From an uncultured Lachnospiraceae bacterium (GTDB lineage Bacteria; Bacillota; Clostridia; Lachnospirales; Lachnospiraceae), in contig CAMNBW010000002.1 in NCBI GenBank assembly GCA_946533525.1, positions 1 through 26,764 of the forward strand: a stretch of 26,764 nt of DNA. Direction: 5' to 3'. Positions 8,373 through 15,641 of this stretch are shown here, piece by piece. The position numbers and the translations under genes are program-made. Numbering within the stretch: the stretch's first letter is position 1; every line of letters starts with the position of its first letter. Under the pieces are notes generated by a model. The model was not told where the DNA came from and ran no database searches. It was given only the letters and a program-made list of their open reading frames with translations.

Positions 8373-8425
8373 GATTATCGATTATCCAAGGATCTGTCAC
8401 TCATCTGCCAAGATAATCCAGTGAC
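8373..8425. repeat. Overlapping inverted repeats between tRNA-Arg and the SH3 gene
   Basis: In this 108-nt spacer, GATTATC occurs twice in tandem (8373-8379 and 8380-8386) and its reverse complement GATAATC occurs at 8412-8418. GTCACT (8396-8401) pairs with AGTGAC (8420-8425). The two pairings interleave, so they could form alternative structures or a pseudoknot in the 5' leader of the SH3 gene. A weak promoter (TTGGAT-18-TATAAG on the minus strand) overlaps the region. The role is unproven. Confidence 0.4.
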
Positions 8426-8445
8426 TGCTCCTAAAGTACGAAAAG

Positions 8446-8519
8446 CGCGTCTGAAGGGATTCGAACCCTTGACACCAGGCGTCGGAGGCCTGAGCTCTAT
8501 CCAGCTGAGCTACAGACGC
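8446..8519 (-). tRNA. tRNA-Arg(CCG)
   Basis: Read on the minus strand, a 7-bp acceptor stem (GCGTCTG with CAGACGC), D arm (GCTC/GAGC), anticodon arm (CAGGC/GCCTG) with loop CTCCGAC, and T arm (AAGGG-TTCGAAT-CCCTT) fold into a complete cloverleaf. The anticodon CCG at 8485-8483 reads CGG arginine codons. The discriminator is G at 8446. The 3' CCA is not encoded and must be added after transcription. A very good promoter lies 53 nt upstream. Confidence 0.96.
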
Positions 8520-8571
8520 ATCGGCATGATCGCAGCAAACGACACACTGCCTCTCTAACCAACACCAAGGT

Positions 8572-8600
8572 ATAATATCACAAATACACGCCTTTGACAA
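8572..8600 (-). promoter_or_regulatory. Promoter of tRNA-Arg
   Basis: TTGTCA (8600-8595), a 17-nt spacer and TATTAT (8577-8572), with a TG-A extended -10 element just upstream of the hexamer. It predicts transcription starting near 8565, giving a 5' leader of about 45 nt that RNase P would remove. Confidence 0.75.
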
Positions 8601-8649
8601 TTAAATATTACAAAATTGTTACGTAATAAAATTTTAATGTAATTTTAAT

Positions 8650-9327
8650 TTATATGTTCATTTTGATCAAATCCTCCTCAATATCGTATATATAAATGTT
8701 ATCCGACAAATACTCCTGAGGCGAAACCTCTGTTTTATTGACATATGCGACCAGCTCCTCCAGCCCCTTATAGTCGCTTTCCCCCCTGTCCGGCAGCAAT
8801 ATTGCCTCATGTACAGACGAAGGCAGGATTATCAGGGAGCAGCCGAGGCCGGAAGCGAATTTTTTCAAAAAACCTTCATATAATATAGTCGAAGAACCGT
8901 AAAAAAATTCCATATTGGTACATATATACATCTCCTGCTCGTCAAACTCATCTGCCGGCCCTGTTGCCGCCATTCTTTTTAAGGCAGAAGCAAGGGGCTC
9001 TATCCTTCCTCCCAGCCTCTCAGGAGTATTTTTCGAAGCCACCCTGTACAGTTCCTCTTCCGTTACGTTCCAATACTTAAGATGATCGCAGGTAACCGTT
9101 ATATTTGCATTTTCTCCTATGGGTGTTTTAAAGGCGCAGCAATAGCTTATAGCCAGATTTAGAAACCTTCTGTGGGGCTGCGATTTAAGCTTGTCCCTGT
9201 TGCTGCGGTAATTAATAAGCTTATAGATCAGCCTTGAACGCACAAAGTCATAATCTGTATAACGTGAAATATCGAAGCCCGCTTCTTCGGTCTCATTGTT
9301 TTTAGGCATCAAATACGTATCGATCAT
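8650..9327 (-). CDS. DUF5688-like protein, function unknown
   Basis: This 225-aa soluble protein has no signal peptide or membrane helix. Its second half has an ordered set of segments I recognise from the DUF5688 family common in Lachnospiraceae: MYICTN, a YEGFLKKFA-type helix, IILPSSVHEAILLPD, LVAYVNKTEVSPQEYLSD and NIYIYD. Those proteins, as I recall, are usually over 300 aa, so the N-terminal part is shorter here. No catalytic motif is obvious and the function is unknown. The ATG is preceded by GAGGTAAGATAT. It is flanked by AT-rich spacers, upstream of tRNA-Arg and downstream of efp. The family call rests on memory of the conserved C-terminal pattern. Confidence 0.75.
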   Translation of the reverse strand: MIDTYLMPKNNETEEAGFDISRYTDYDFVRSRLIYKLINYRSNRDKLKSQPHRRFLNLAISYCCAFKTPIGENANITVTCDHLKYWNVTEEELYRVASKNTPERLGGRIEPLASALKRMAATGPADEFDEQEMYICTNMEFFYGSSTILYEGFLKKFASGLGCSLIILPSSVHEAILLPDRGESDYKGLEELVAYVNKTEVSPQEYLSDNIYIYDIEEDLIKMNI

Positions 9328-9434
9328 ATATCTTACCTCGCTTATTCAATTTTAAACAATAGAAAATACAGAGAAATAAAAATGAAAAATTAAAATAGAT
9401 TAAAATAGAAAAAATAAAAAGAAATTTAAGATTC

Positions 9435-9477
9435 ACCGGTCAGCCTGCAGCACTGACGCCGCAATACGCTGACCGGT
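9435..9477 (-). terminator. Hairpin after efp, possible terminator
   Basis: A perfect 10-bp inverted repeat (ACCGGTCAGC at 9435-9444 and GCTGACCGGT at 9468-9477) encloses 23 nt. On the minus strand, T-rich sequence begins only about 5-13 nt after the stem (TTAAATTTCTTTTTATTTTT), so it is not a textbook terminator. Its position 19 nt past the efp stop suggests it ends or stabilises the efp transcript. The rest of the spacer to 9328 is very AT-rich, with a tandem TTAAAATAGA. Confidence 0.45.
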
Positions 9478-9496
9478 TAAATACATGATAAGAATA

Positions 9497-10054
9497 TTAT
9501 ACCCTGGACAGATACTCTCCCGTACGGGTATCGATCTTGATCTTGTCCCCCTGATTTACGAAGAGAGGAACCTGTACCATAGCGCCGGTCTCAACCGTAG
9601 CGGGCTTTGTTGCACCCTGAGCCGTATCTCCCTTAAATCCGGGCTCTGTCTCTGTGATCTCAAGCTCCACAAAAAGAGGAGGCTCTACTGAAAATACCGA
9701 ACCGTTGTAGGAGCATACCTTACAGGAGTCATTCTCCTTTACGAACTTCATCGCATCCCCGATAACATCCTTTCCGAGACCGATCTGCTCGTAAGATTCG
9801 GGATCCATGAAATTATAAATATCCCCGTCATTATAAAGATACTGCATATCCTTTCTCTCAATATGAGCCGACGGGAATTTTTCTGTAGGGCGGAAAGTCT
9901 TTTCAACAACGCCCGAATTGATTATGTCCTTCAGCTTTGTACGAACAAAGGCTGCACCCTTTCCGGGCTTAACATGCTGAAATTCAATAATCTGATAAAC
10001 CGTACCGTCAATCTCAACGGTAAGACCGTTTCTAAAATCACCGGCTGAAACCAT
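9497..10054 (-). CDS. efp: Translation elongation factor P
   Basis: This 185-aa protein is the full usual length of EF-P, which enters the ribosomal E site and relieves stalling at polyproline stretches. It shows the N-terminal KOW-like domain followed by two OB-fold domains. The loop HVKPGKGAA carries Lys32, the residue that is post-translationally modified in several bacteria. The C-terminal signature DKIKIDTRTGEYLSR is intact. No modification enzyme (EpmA, EarP or YmfI type) is visible in the window. The ATG is preceded by AGGAGGAAGATATT. A predicted promoter lies at 10104-10132, so efp is probably expressed separately from the aro genes. Confidence 0.97.
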   Translation of the reverse strand: MVSAGDFRNGLTVEIDGTVYQIIEFQHVKPGKGAAFVRTKLKDIINSGVVEKTFRPTEKFPSAHIERKDMQYLYNDGDIYNFMDPESYEQIGLGKDVIGDAMKFVKENDSCKVCSYNGSVFSVEPPLFVELEITETEPGFKGDTAQGATKPATVETGAMVQVPLFVNQGDKIKIDTRTGEYLSRV

Positions 10055-10103
10055 ATAATATCTTCCTCCTAAAAGTACCTAAAAAAGTAATGAACACCCA
10101 TAT

Positions 10104-10132
10104 AGTCTACACTACAGCTCAATCATTTTCAA
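10104..10132 (-). promoter_or_regulatory. Predicted promoter of efp
   Basis: TTGAAA (10132-10127), a 17-nt spacer and TAGACT (10109-10104) lie in the 134-nt spacer between aroQ and efp. The predicted start near 10097 would give a leader of about 43 nt containing the strong ribosome binding site. The -10 matches consensus at four of six positions. Confidence 0.5.
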
Positions 10133-10188
10133 GTATTTATTTCAGCGCACACGAGCGAACACACGTAATCGCGCAGTCACACTTAAAC

Positions 10189-10632
10189 TCAGGACTTCTC
10201 TATACCTTCAATTATCATATCCATGGCTTCAAGATACCCTTCCAGACCGTGCCCCACGACCGAGCCGTCACAGACCGGCTCTGTAACCGAAGTATGGCGG
10301 AACTCCTCCCGGGCTTTAATATCGGAAATATGCACCTCTATTTTAGGTATGGTGTGGTAAGAATCGAGGGCATCCCTTATGGCTATGCTGTAATGCGCAT
10401 AGGCTCCCGGATTTATCACTATCCCTGCCGTTTCGTCACGGTAAGCCTCCTGCAGCCTGTCGATAATTGCCCCCTCATGATTTGACTGGAAGCACTCAAC
10501 TTCGACCCCACGGCTTTTCGCATGCTCCTCTATCATTTTAACAAGGCCTTCATAGTTTACCGTCCCGTAAACCCCCGTATCCCTTATCCCTAGGAAATTA
10601 AGATTTGGCCCGTTTATTACAAGAATTTTCAT
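10189..10632 (-). CDS. aroQ: Type II 3-dehydroquinate dehydratase
   Basis: This 147-aa enzyme converts 3-dehydroquinate to 3-dehydroshikimate, step three of the shikimate pathway (EC 4.2.1.10), and usually forms a dodecamer. The length is typical of the type II enzyme. It has the N-terminal INGPNLNFLGIR motif, the catalytic Tyr22 in GVYGT, NPGAYAHYS, and the HISDIKAREEFR segment with the conserved His and Arg. The ATG is preceded by GGGAGAGTATA. It lies 76 nt after aroK, in line with aroE and aroK. The usual partner aroB is not in the window. Confidence 0.96.
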   Translation of the reverse strand: MKILVINGPNLNFLGIRDTGVYGTVNYEGLVKMIEEHAKSRGVEVECFQSNHEGAIIDRLQEAYRDETAGIVINPGAYAHYSIAIRDALDSYHTIPKIEVHISDIKAREEFRHTSVTEPVCDGSVVGHGLEGYLEAMDMIIEGIEKS

Positions 10633-10708
10633 TATACTCTCCCTTTAATACAATAACCTGCCTTTATGCACCTTAAAAGGCGCTCCGCCTGCCATGCCTT
10701 TAAACCGT

Positions 10709-11233
10709 TCAGACTATAATATACCTTCCCAGCTCCTTAACTATCTGCTCATCACTCTTGCCGTCTATATCGATAATGACGTTTGCGGCGTCCAGATAGA
10801 TCGCCTCCCTCTCTTTTAAAAGCCTATGTATCTTTTCGGCCGGGTCGTCCCCCGCTATCATGGGCCTGTCTGCATTGTCCCCCTGCAGGCGGCTTACCAG
10901 CAGGGCCTCTGTGGCCCTTAGGTAAACCACTTTGCCTATCATCTTCAAATTGATCCTGTTCTCAAGCTTGACCGGCATCCCTCCGCCAATGGAAAGTATC
11001 ATATCCCTCGGATATTTTCTCGGCTGCTCGGCTATGCGCGTTAAAAGCGCGCTCTCCATATCTCTGAAATCCGCTTCTCCCCTCCGGGCAAAAATACTGC
11101 TTACGCTCATCCCGGCCATCTGCTCTATGCTCTTGTCGGTATCCATAAAAAAGATACCCAGCTTGTCAGCCAGAGCCTTGCCGTAGGTGGTCTTGCCGCA
11201 GCCCATAAAACCTTCCAATATAAGCTTGCTCAT
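10709..11233 (-). CDS. aroK: Shikimate kinase
   Basis: This 174-aa cytoplasmic NMP-kinase-like enzyme phosphorylates shikimate at the 3-hydroxyl using ATP (EC 2.7.1.71). The P-loop is GFMGCGKTT (residues 8-16). The shikimate-binding region shows FMDTDKSIEQ and the GGGMP turn, and the lid has ADRPM with the conserved Arg. The ATG overlaps the aroE stop as ATGA, indicating coupled translation and matched supply of two consecutive steps: AroE makes shikimate and AroK uses it. Confidence 0.95.
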   Translation of the reverse strand: MSKLILEGFMGCGKTTYGKALADKLGIFFMDTDKSIEQMAGMSVSSIFARRGEADFRDMESALLTRIAEQPRKYPRDMILSIGGGMPVKLENRINLKMIGKVVYLRATEALLVSRLQGDNADRPMIAGDDPAEKIHRLLKEREAIYLDAANVIIDIDGKSDEQIVKELGRYIIV

Positions 11234-12078
11234 TTAAATTTTTCCTTTAAGATCTCGAAAACCCTGTCCACGGCCTCTCCGGGAAGCTTTGTGTCGTACA
11301 CCAGCTCAAACGCCGCCACTGCCTGATAAACCAGCATGCAAAGTCCGTTATACGCCTTCCCCCCGTGCTCTTTTACCTTTTTCATAAAGGCAGTCTCGGC
11401 AGGATTATAGATAAGATCGACTCCCGTCTCAATGAGTGAGTAAAAATCCTCGTCTTCGATAGCCGCCTTTTTCTCATTTCCGGGCAAGCCTACCGAAGTA
11501 CATTGTATACAGGTATATTTCCCCTCCGGTATCCTGTTAAACTCATCCAGCCCTAAAAGAGTTATGTCTGTATCCTCTCCGTAGGCCTCCCTGGCCTTGT
11601 CGAGGCTGCGGTTTAAAAGGTAGATATGGTCGGCAAATAGCTGCCTAAGCCCTTCGCAGACTGCCCTCGAAGCTCCTCCCGCTCCGATAACGATTACATC
11701 CTGTCCGGTTACCGGAACCTCATATTTTTCAAGCTCCCGTACAAACCCGGTCACGTCGGTATTATAGCCCTTGTAGCCCTCCGGAGTATATTTTAATGTA
11801 TTGACCGCACCCACATTTAAAGCCGCCTCGTCTGTCTCGCTTAAAAGGCTCATTATTTTCATCTTATAGGGAACGGTCACGTTCATTCCGGCAAAGCCGA
11901 AGGCATGCGCTCCTTTTACAGCCTCCTCAAGGCCTTCATGCACCCCAAGGGGAACATAGGCCGCGTTTATGCCCGTGATCTCCGCAAAAGTGTTTTGGAT
12001 AAGGGGAGATAAGGTATGCTCCACCGGATCGCCTATAAGTCCCCATACTTTAGTTCTGCCGTCGATATTAACTGCCAT
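11230..12078 (-). CDS. aroE: Shikimate dehydrogenase
   Basis: This 282-aa protein reduces 3-dehydroshikimate to shikimate with NADPH (EC 1.1.1.25). The substrate domain carries HTLSPLIQN, a slight variant of the usual HSxSPxxHN, and MNVTVPYK with the catalytic Lys. AVNTLKY and GYNTDVTGF carry the conserved Asn and Asp. The Rossmann domain has VIGAGGASRAV and an NRS motif after its second strand. The C-terminal GLCMLVYQAVAAFEL helix matches the family. The ATG is preceded by AAGGAGTTGGACA and overlaps the upstream phosphatase gene by 11 bp. It overlaps aroK by 4 bp. Confidence 0.96.
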   Translation of the reverse strand: MAVNIDGRTKVWGLIGDPVEHTLSPLIQNTFAEITGINAAYVPLGVHEGLEEAVKGAHAFGFAGMNVTVPYKMKIMSLLSETDEAALNVGAVNTLKYTPEGYKGYNTDVTGFVRELEKYEVPVTGQDVIVIGAGGASRAVCEGLRQLFADHIYLLNRSLDKAREAYGEDTDITLLGLDEFNRIPEGKYTCIQCTSVGLPGNEKKAAIEDEDFYSLIETGVDLIYNPAETAFMKKVKEHGGKAYNGLCMLVYQAVAAFELVYDTKLPGEAVDRVFEILKEKFK

Positions 12079-12589
12079 TGTCCAACTCCTTATAAAATCT
12101 GCTCCTGCGATAAAGCTTAAGTATCGGTTTTTCCAATATCCGCTTTAAAACTATCTGTATCTCTTCCTTTTTATATAGCTGTCCCACAAGGACAGTCTTT
12201 ATGCCGCTCCTCTTAGCTCCCCAAACGTCGGTAAAAAGCTGATCTCCTATGAACAGGGTGTTCTCCCTGTCAGTTCCCATTAGCTCCATAGCCCTTATAT
12301 AGCCTTTAACTGAAGGCTTGTTTGCTTTAAAAATGTAGCCGGAGTCCACCTGTTTTGCAAAGGACTTTACCCTCTCTTCCCTGTTATTTGAAAGCAGCAC
12401 CGTTTTTATCCCCAGGGAATGAATTTCCTTAAAAAGCCTGACTGCCCTCTCGTCGGCGGGAGCCCCGTGCCCTACAAGGGTGTTGTCTATATCGAAGATA
12501 AGTCCCTTTATCCCCTCTTCGGCAATTTTTTTAAAATCTATATGGTAAGTGGATCTTGCAATCCGATCCGGATAAAAAATCTCAAACAT
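12068..12589 (-). CDS. yqeG: YqeG-type HAD phosphatase (subfamily IIIA)
   Basis: This 173-aa protein has HAD motif I IFDIDNTLV with Asp33 and Asp35, motif II LLSNN, a Lys in FKANKPS, and motif IV FIGDQLFTDVWGAKRSG. The size and PDRIARSTYHIDF start match YqeG-type phosphatases of Firmicutes. In B. subtilis yqeG is next to yqeH and aroE, and here it also directly precedes aroE. The physiological substrate is not established as far as I know. The ATG is preceded by GGAAGGATAAAAC, 3 nt after the EamA stop, and its end overlaps aroE by 11 bp, so it belongs to the nrdR-EamA-yqeG-aroE-aroK operon. Confidence 0.9.
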   Translation of the reverse strand: MFEIFYPDRIARSTYHIDFKKIAEEGIKGLIFDIDNTLVGHGAPADERAVRLFKEIHSLGIKTVLLSNNREERVKSFAKQVDSGYIFKANKPSVKGYIRAMELMGTDRENTLFIGDQLFTDVWGAKRSGIKTVLVGQLYKKEEIQIVLKRILEKPILKLYRRSRFYKELDNGS

Positions 12590-12592
12590 GTT

Positions 12593-13495
12593 TTATCCTT
12601 CCTGCAATTCTATGATTATTATCGCAGCAAACATCAAAACACAGCCCGTCACCATTTTCCCGGTCAGACGCTCCCCTAAAAGCACCACCGATGCAAGGAC
12701 CCCGAAAACCGATTCGAGGCTCATAAGGATCGTTGCAAGCAGGGGACTTACATATTTAAGACCGATAGTCTGCACACATTCCGCAAACATGGTGCTTAAG
12801 AGCCCGAGATATAACATGGAAGCTATAAGCCTGCCCGACAGCACCACTGCACCCGCAGGAGGGCCTTCAAATATGGGCGCCGCGATCAGGGAAAGGACCG
12901 TCACCGTAACAAGCTGCACCGTATTTAGCATAAACGCATCCACATCCCGGCAAAACCTTCCGGTAAGGATGATCTGCAGTGCAAAGACGATCGCACAAAG
13001 AAAGGTCAGCGCATCACCTATATTTATCCCGGTGTCGCCTCCCAGTGTCAGAAGTCCCACTCCTGCAAGCGCCATGAAGGCCGCAAATATCTGCATCCGA
13101 TTGACCCTCTTCCCGAAGAAGAGCAGGTTAAAAAAGGGAACCAGCACCATATAAAAAGCGGTGATAAAGGCGTTTTTCCCGGCAGTTGTATAATTTATCC
13201 CGTAGGTTTGAAGGGCATATGCGGTAAAAAGGGCGACTCCGAGTATAATTCCCTTTATTACGGTATTTTTGTCGATCGAACACTTAAACTGTATGCAAAG
13301 AGGTACGCAGGCTGCAGCTGCGATAAAAAAACGCATAGCCAACATATACAGGGGTGTCACCGACTGAATGGAATCCTTAACCACGACAAAGGCCACACCC
13401 CAGATCAAAGCAGTAAGCGCAAAAAGCATCGTCCAGATGCCCTTTGAGCTCTTAATATTATTGTTCTTCATAAAAACACGAAGGAGCTGCCGCAA
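12593..13495 (-). CDS. EamA/DMT-family transporter
   Basis: This 300-aa permease has about ten membrane helices in two EamA repeats. Features include ALTALIWGVAFVVVKDS in helix 1, FITAFYMVLVPFFNLLF in the middle, and LLATILMSLESVFGVLASVV near the end, all typical of the family. The substrate is unknown. The start could be TTG at 13495 (AAAGGGGG just upstream, 15 nt after nrdR) or ATG at 13471 (no clear ribosome binding site). I prefer the TTG. It lies inside the ftsZ-nrdR-aro run, with 3 nt to yqeG. Confidence 0.88.
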   Translation of the reverse strand: MRQLLRVFMKNNNIKSSKGIWTMLFALTALIWGVAFVVVKDSIQSVTPLYMLAMRFFIAAAACVPLCIQFKCSIDKNTVIKGIILGVALFTAYALQTYGINYTTAGKNAFITAFYMVLVPFFNLLFFGKRVNRMQIFAAFMALAGVGLLTLGGDTGINIGDALTFLCAIVFALQIILTGRFCRDVDAFMLNTVQLVTVTVLSLIAAPIFEGPPAGAVVLSGRLIASMLYLGLLSTMFAECVQTIGLKYVSPLLATILMSLESVFGVLASVVLLGERLTGKMVTGCVLMFAAIIIIELQEG

Positions 13496-13510
13496 CAGCC
13501 CCCTTTGACC

Positions 13511-13960
13511 CTACTGTAATACTTTCTTCAGTTCTTCCATGAAGGAATTAATATCCTTGAACTCCCTGTAGACTGATGCAAACCTTACATATGCAACGGA
13601 GTCAAGATTCTTAAGTTTTTCCATAACCTTTTCGCCGACAACCGAGCTCGGTATCTCCTTTTCCTCCATATTGACGATCTCTGTTTCGATCTCATCAACC
13701 AGATGGCTTATCTGAGAAGCCGAAATCGGTCTTTTGTGGCAAGCTCTCAATACACCCTGTTCGATCTTGGCTCTGTCGTAGGTCTCCCTGTTATTATCCT
13801 TCTTGATTACTATTAGCGGAATAGTCTCGACCTTCTCATAGGTTGTAAAACGCTTGCTGCATTCATCGCAGACTCTCCGGCGTCTGATGGAACTTCCGTC
13901 GTCAGCAGGTCTGCTGTCTATAACTCTTGTATTGTCATGTCCGCAAAAAGGGCATTTCAT
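13511..13960 (-). CDS. nrdR: Transcriptional repressor NrdR
   Basis: This 149-aa ATP/dATP-sensing repressor controls ribonucleotide reductase genes by binding paired NrdR boxes. The zinc ribbon is formed by Cys3, Cys6, Cys31 and Cys34 (KCPFCGHDNTRVIDSR and RRRVCDECSKRF). The ATP-cone domain follows from about residue 49 to 139, with VIKKDNNRETYDRAKIEQGV. Length and motifs are canonical. The ATG lies 26 nt after the ftsZ stop with no terminator between, so nrdR should be co-transcribed with ftsZ. No ribonucleotide reductase gene is present in the window, so its targets lie elsewhere. Confidence 0.97.
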   Translation of the reverse strand: MKCPFCGHDNTRVIDSRPADDGSSIRRRRVCDECSKRFTTYEKVETIPLIVIKKDNNRETYDRAKIEQGVLRACHKRPISASQISHLVDEIETEIVNMEEKEIPSSVVGEKVMEKLKNLDSVAYVRFASVYREFKDINSFMEELKKVLQ

Positions 13961-13986
13961 AAATCTTTCTCTCTTTCTTTATTTCT

Positions 13987-15441
13987 CTATTTACGTCTTA
14001 AGAACTCCGGCATCTGCAGCGCCTTCGTCTCGATATTGCTCCTTATGGGCTTCGTAGGTGTATAAGGAGGAAGCTGCACGGGTGCTTCGCTCACCTCTCT
14101 TACAGGCTTGGTCTGTCTTACTCCCTGCTCGGCCTGCGGCACATTATTTACCTGCTGGACATTCTCCCGACGTATTGGAGCCACATTCTGCTGAACATTG
14201 CCGTACCTGTCTGTAACCGCCGCATATTGATGACTGGGCTGAACCTTCGGTGGAACAGGGATCCTGGGCTGGATGAAGGGTGTGCCGGCCTGCATGAAGT
14301 TCTCTTCCTCTTCGTCTCCCTCCGGCATGCCCGTAGCTACTACCGTAACATTGACCTCCGAAAAGTAGGAGTCGTCGGAGGAATCCGAGCCGTCGGAATT
14401 CTGCTTTGTAGTCTGTCTCGGATTGTAACCCGGGATAACGGTAAAGTCATCGGCATCCTTGTCTATCCCGTTTTCAATAAGCAGGATCTCCATTGCTGCG
14501 GAAGCCGCACGAATTCTTACATCACCGTCAAAGTAGAAAATAAAGTTCTTGGCACCCTTGATAGTGGACTCTAAGAGCGGGTCGTTGATAGCCCTCTCCA
14601 TAGCGTTCCATTCAAGGGTCTTTGAAACCTTTTCTCTGAGGGTGTTGAACGCAGCCGTATCAACCTGACCGTTATTTCTTATATTATTTATATCCTCATT
14701 CGTGATCGTATTCTTGGAATCAACCTTGCCTCTCTTGCCCTTTACATGACCCATTCCGATATGAGCGACTCCGGCATTTTCAAGCACCGTACGTACATCC
14801 GAAAAGTCAAGGTTCATGGATGAGGTGGTATTTATCATATCCGTAATGCCTCGAACAGTCTTATAAAGCACTTCATCCACGTCCTTGAAGGCGTCCTGGA
14901 AGTCTCTGTCCGCATCCACGGTCTCTATGAGTCTCTCATTGGGAATAACGATGAAGGCATCCACTCCTTCTCTTAGCCTCTCTATTCCTGCAAGGGCGTA
15001 CCTCATCTTCTTTCCGCCCTCAAAGGCAAAGGGCTTTGTAACAACTCCGACCGTAAGTATCCCGAGATCCTTTGCGATCCTGGCTATTACAGGCGCGGCT
15101 CCTGTTCCGGTGCCTCCGCCCATTCCGCAGGTAACGAAGACCATTTCATAATTCTTAAGGAAATTGGTGATCTCCTCCTTGCTCTCCTGGGCTGCTGCCT
15201 CTCCGACTTCGGGTTTAAAGCCTGCTCCTCTTCCTCTGGTAGTCTTTTCTCCTATCTGTATGGTATGAGTCGCCTTGCTGAGCATAAGCGCCTGCTTATC
15301 TGTATTGACCGCAAGGTAATCAACTCCGAATATGTCAGCCTCAATCATCCTGTTGAGCGTATTATTGCCGCCTCCGCCTACGCCTACGACCAAAATACGG
15401 CAGCCTACTACTGCTTCCTCACTCGGTTTAATCTCTAACAC
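13987..15441 (-). CDS. ftsZ: Cell division GTPase FtsZ, with insertions
   Basis: This tubulin-like GTPase forms the Z-ring. At 484 aa it is about 100 residues longer than B. subtilis FtsZ. The GTP site is intact: VGVGGGGNN (20s), CGMGGGTGTGAAP (105-117) and the T7-loop NLDFSD (210-215) with both Asp. The C-terminal globular domain is unusual. About 40 extra residues (236-278) follow HIGMG, and a Ser/Asp-rich loop (about 343-366) precedes the strand NVTVVATG. A Pro/Gln-rich linker (371-467) leads to the conserved end ALQMPEFLRRK, which would bind FtsA- or SepF-type anchors. The start is GTG, with AGGAGGAG 6 nt upstream. It has its own promoter at 15552-15580. Confidence 0.95.
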   Translation of the reverse strand: MLEIKPSEEAVVGCRILVVGVGGGGNNTLNRMIEADIFGVDYLAVNTDKQALMLSKATHTIQIGEKTTRGRGAGFKPEVGEAAAQESKEEITNFLKNYEMVFVTCGMGGGTGTGAAPVIARIAKDLGILTVGVVTKPFAFEGGKKMRYALAGIERLREGVDAFIVIPNERLIETVDADRDFQDAFKDVDEVLYKTVRGITDMINTTSSMNLDFSDVRTVLENAGVAHIGMGHVKGKRGKVDSKNTITNEDINNIRNNGQVDTAAFNTLREKVSKTLEWNAMERAINDPLLESTIKGAKNFIFYFDGDVRIRAASAAMEILLIENGIDKDADDFTVIPGYNPRQTTKQNSDGSDSSDDSYFSEVNVTVVATGMPEGDEEEENFMQAGTPFIQPRIPVPPKVQPSHQYAAVTDRYGNVQQNVAPIRRENVQQVNNVPQAEQGVRQTKPVREVSEAPVQLPPYTPTKPIRSNIETKALQMPEFLRRK

Positions 15442-15509
15442 GAATCGCTCCTCCTAAAAGTGTAAATCTATATATAAATCAATATATTGTATGAACAAAT
15501 GATTAAGCT

Positions 15510-15531
15510 AAAAAAGGGTACAAAAACACCC
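15510..15531 (-). terminator. Weak terminator-like hairpin in the ftsZ leader
   Basis: On the minus strand GGGTGT and GTACCC form a 6-bp stem (two G-U) around TTTT, followed at once by six T. It starts about 14 nt after the predicted ftsZ transcript start. It could be a weak attenuator, or it may end read-through from ftsQ. Confidence 0.4.
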
Positions 15532-15551
15532 GTCTTTACATTCACTTCCAT

Positions 15552-15580
15552 ATAATATAATTTTTTAACCATATTTTCAA
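15552..15580 (-). promoter_or_regulatory. Predicted ftsZ promoter
   Basis: TTGAAA (15580-15575), a 17-nt spacer and TATTAT (15557-15552), in the AT-rich 200-nt gap between ftsQ and ftsZ. The predicted start near 15545 gives a leader of about 104 nt. A second, weaker candidate (TTGTTC-18-TATATA) lies further downstream in the leader. Confidence 0.65.
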
Positions 15581-15641
15581 GTCTTTATAACCAAGAATGG
15601 GTTACGAATGCCATTGAAATACGAATAAGCTTCTCCGGCGC

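Noticed and set aside
8446..8519. Possible integration (att) site at the tRNA-Arg gene
   Set aside because: No partial repeat of the tRNA 3' end, integrase or foreign-looking genes are found on either side within the window.
10678..10690. Short hairpin AGGCG-CTC-CGCCT followed on the minus strand by four T, between aroK and aroQ
   Set aside because: The stem is only 5 bp with a 3-nt loop and the T-tract is too short. I do not count it as a terminator, and no clear promoter follows it.
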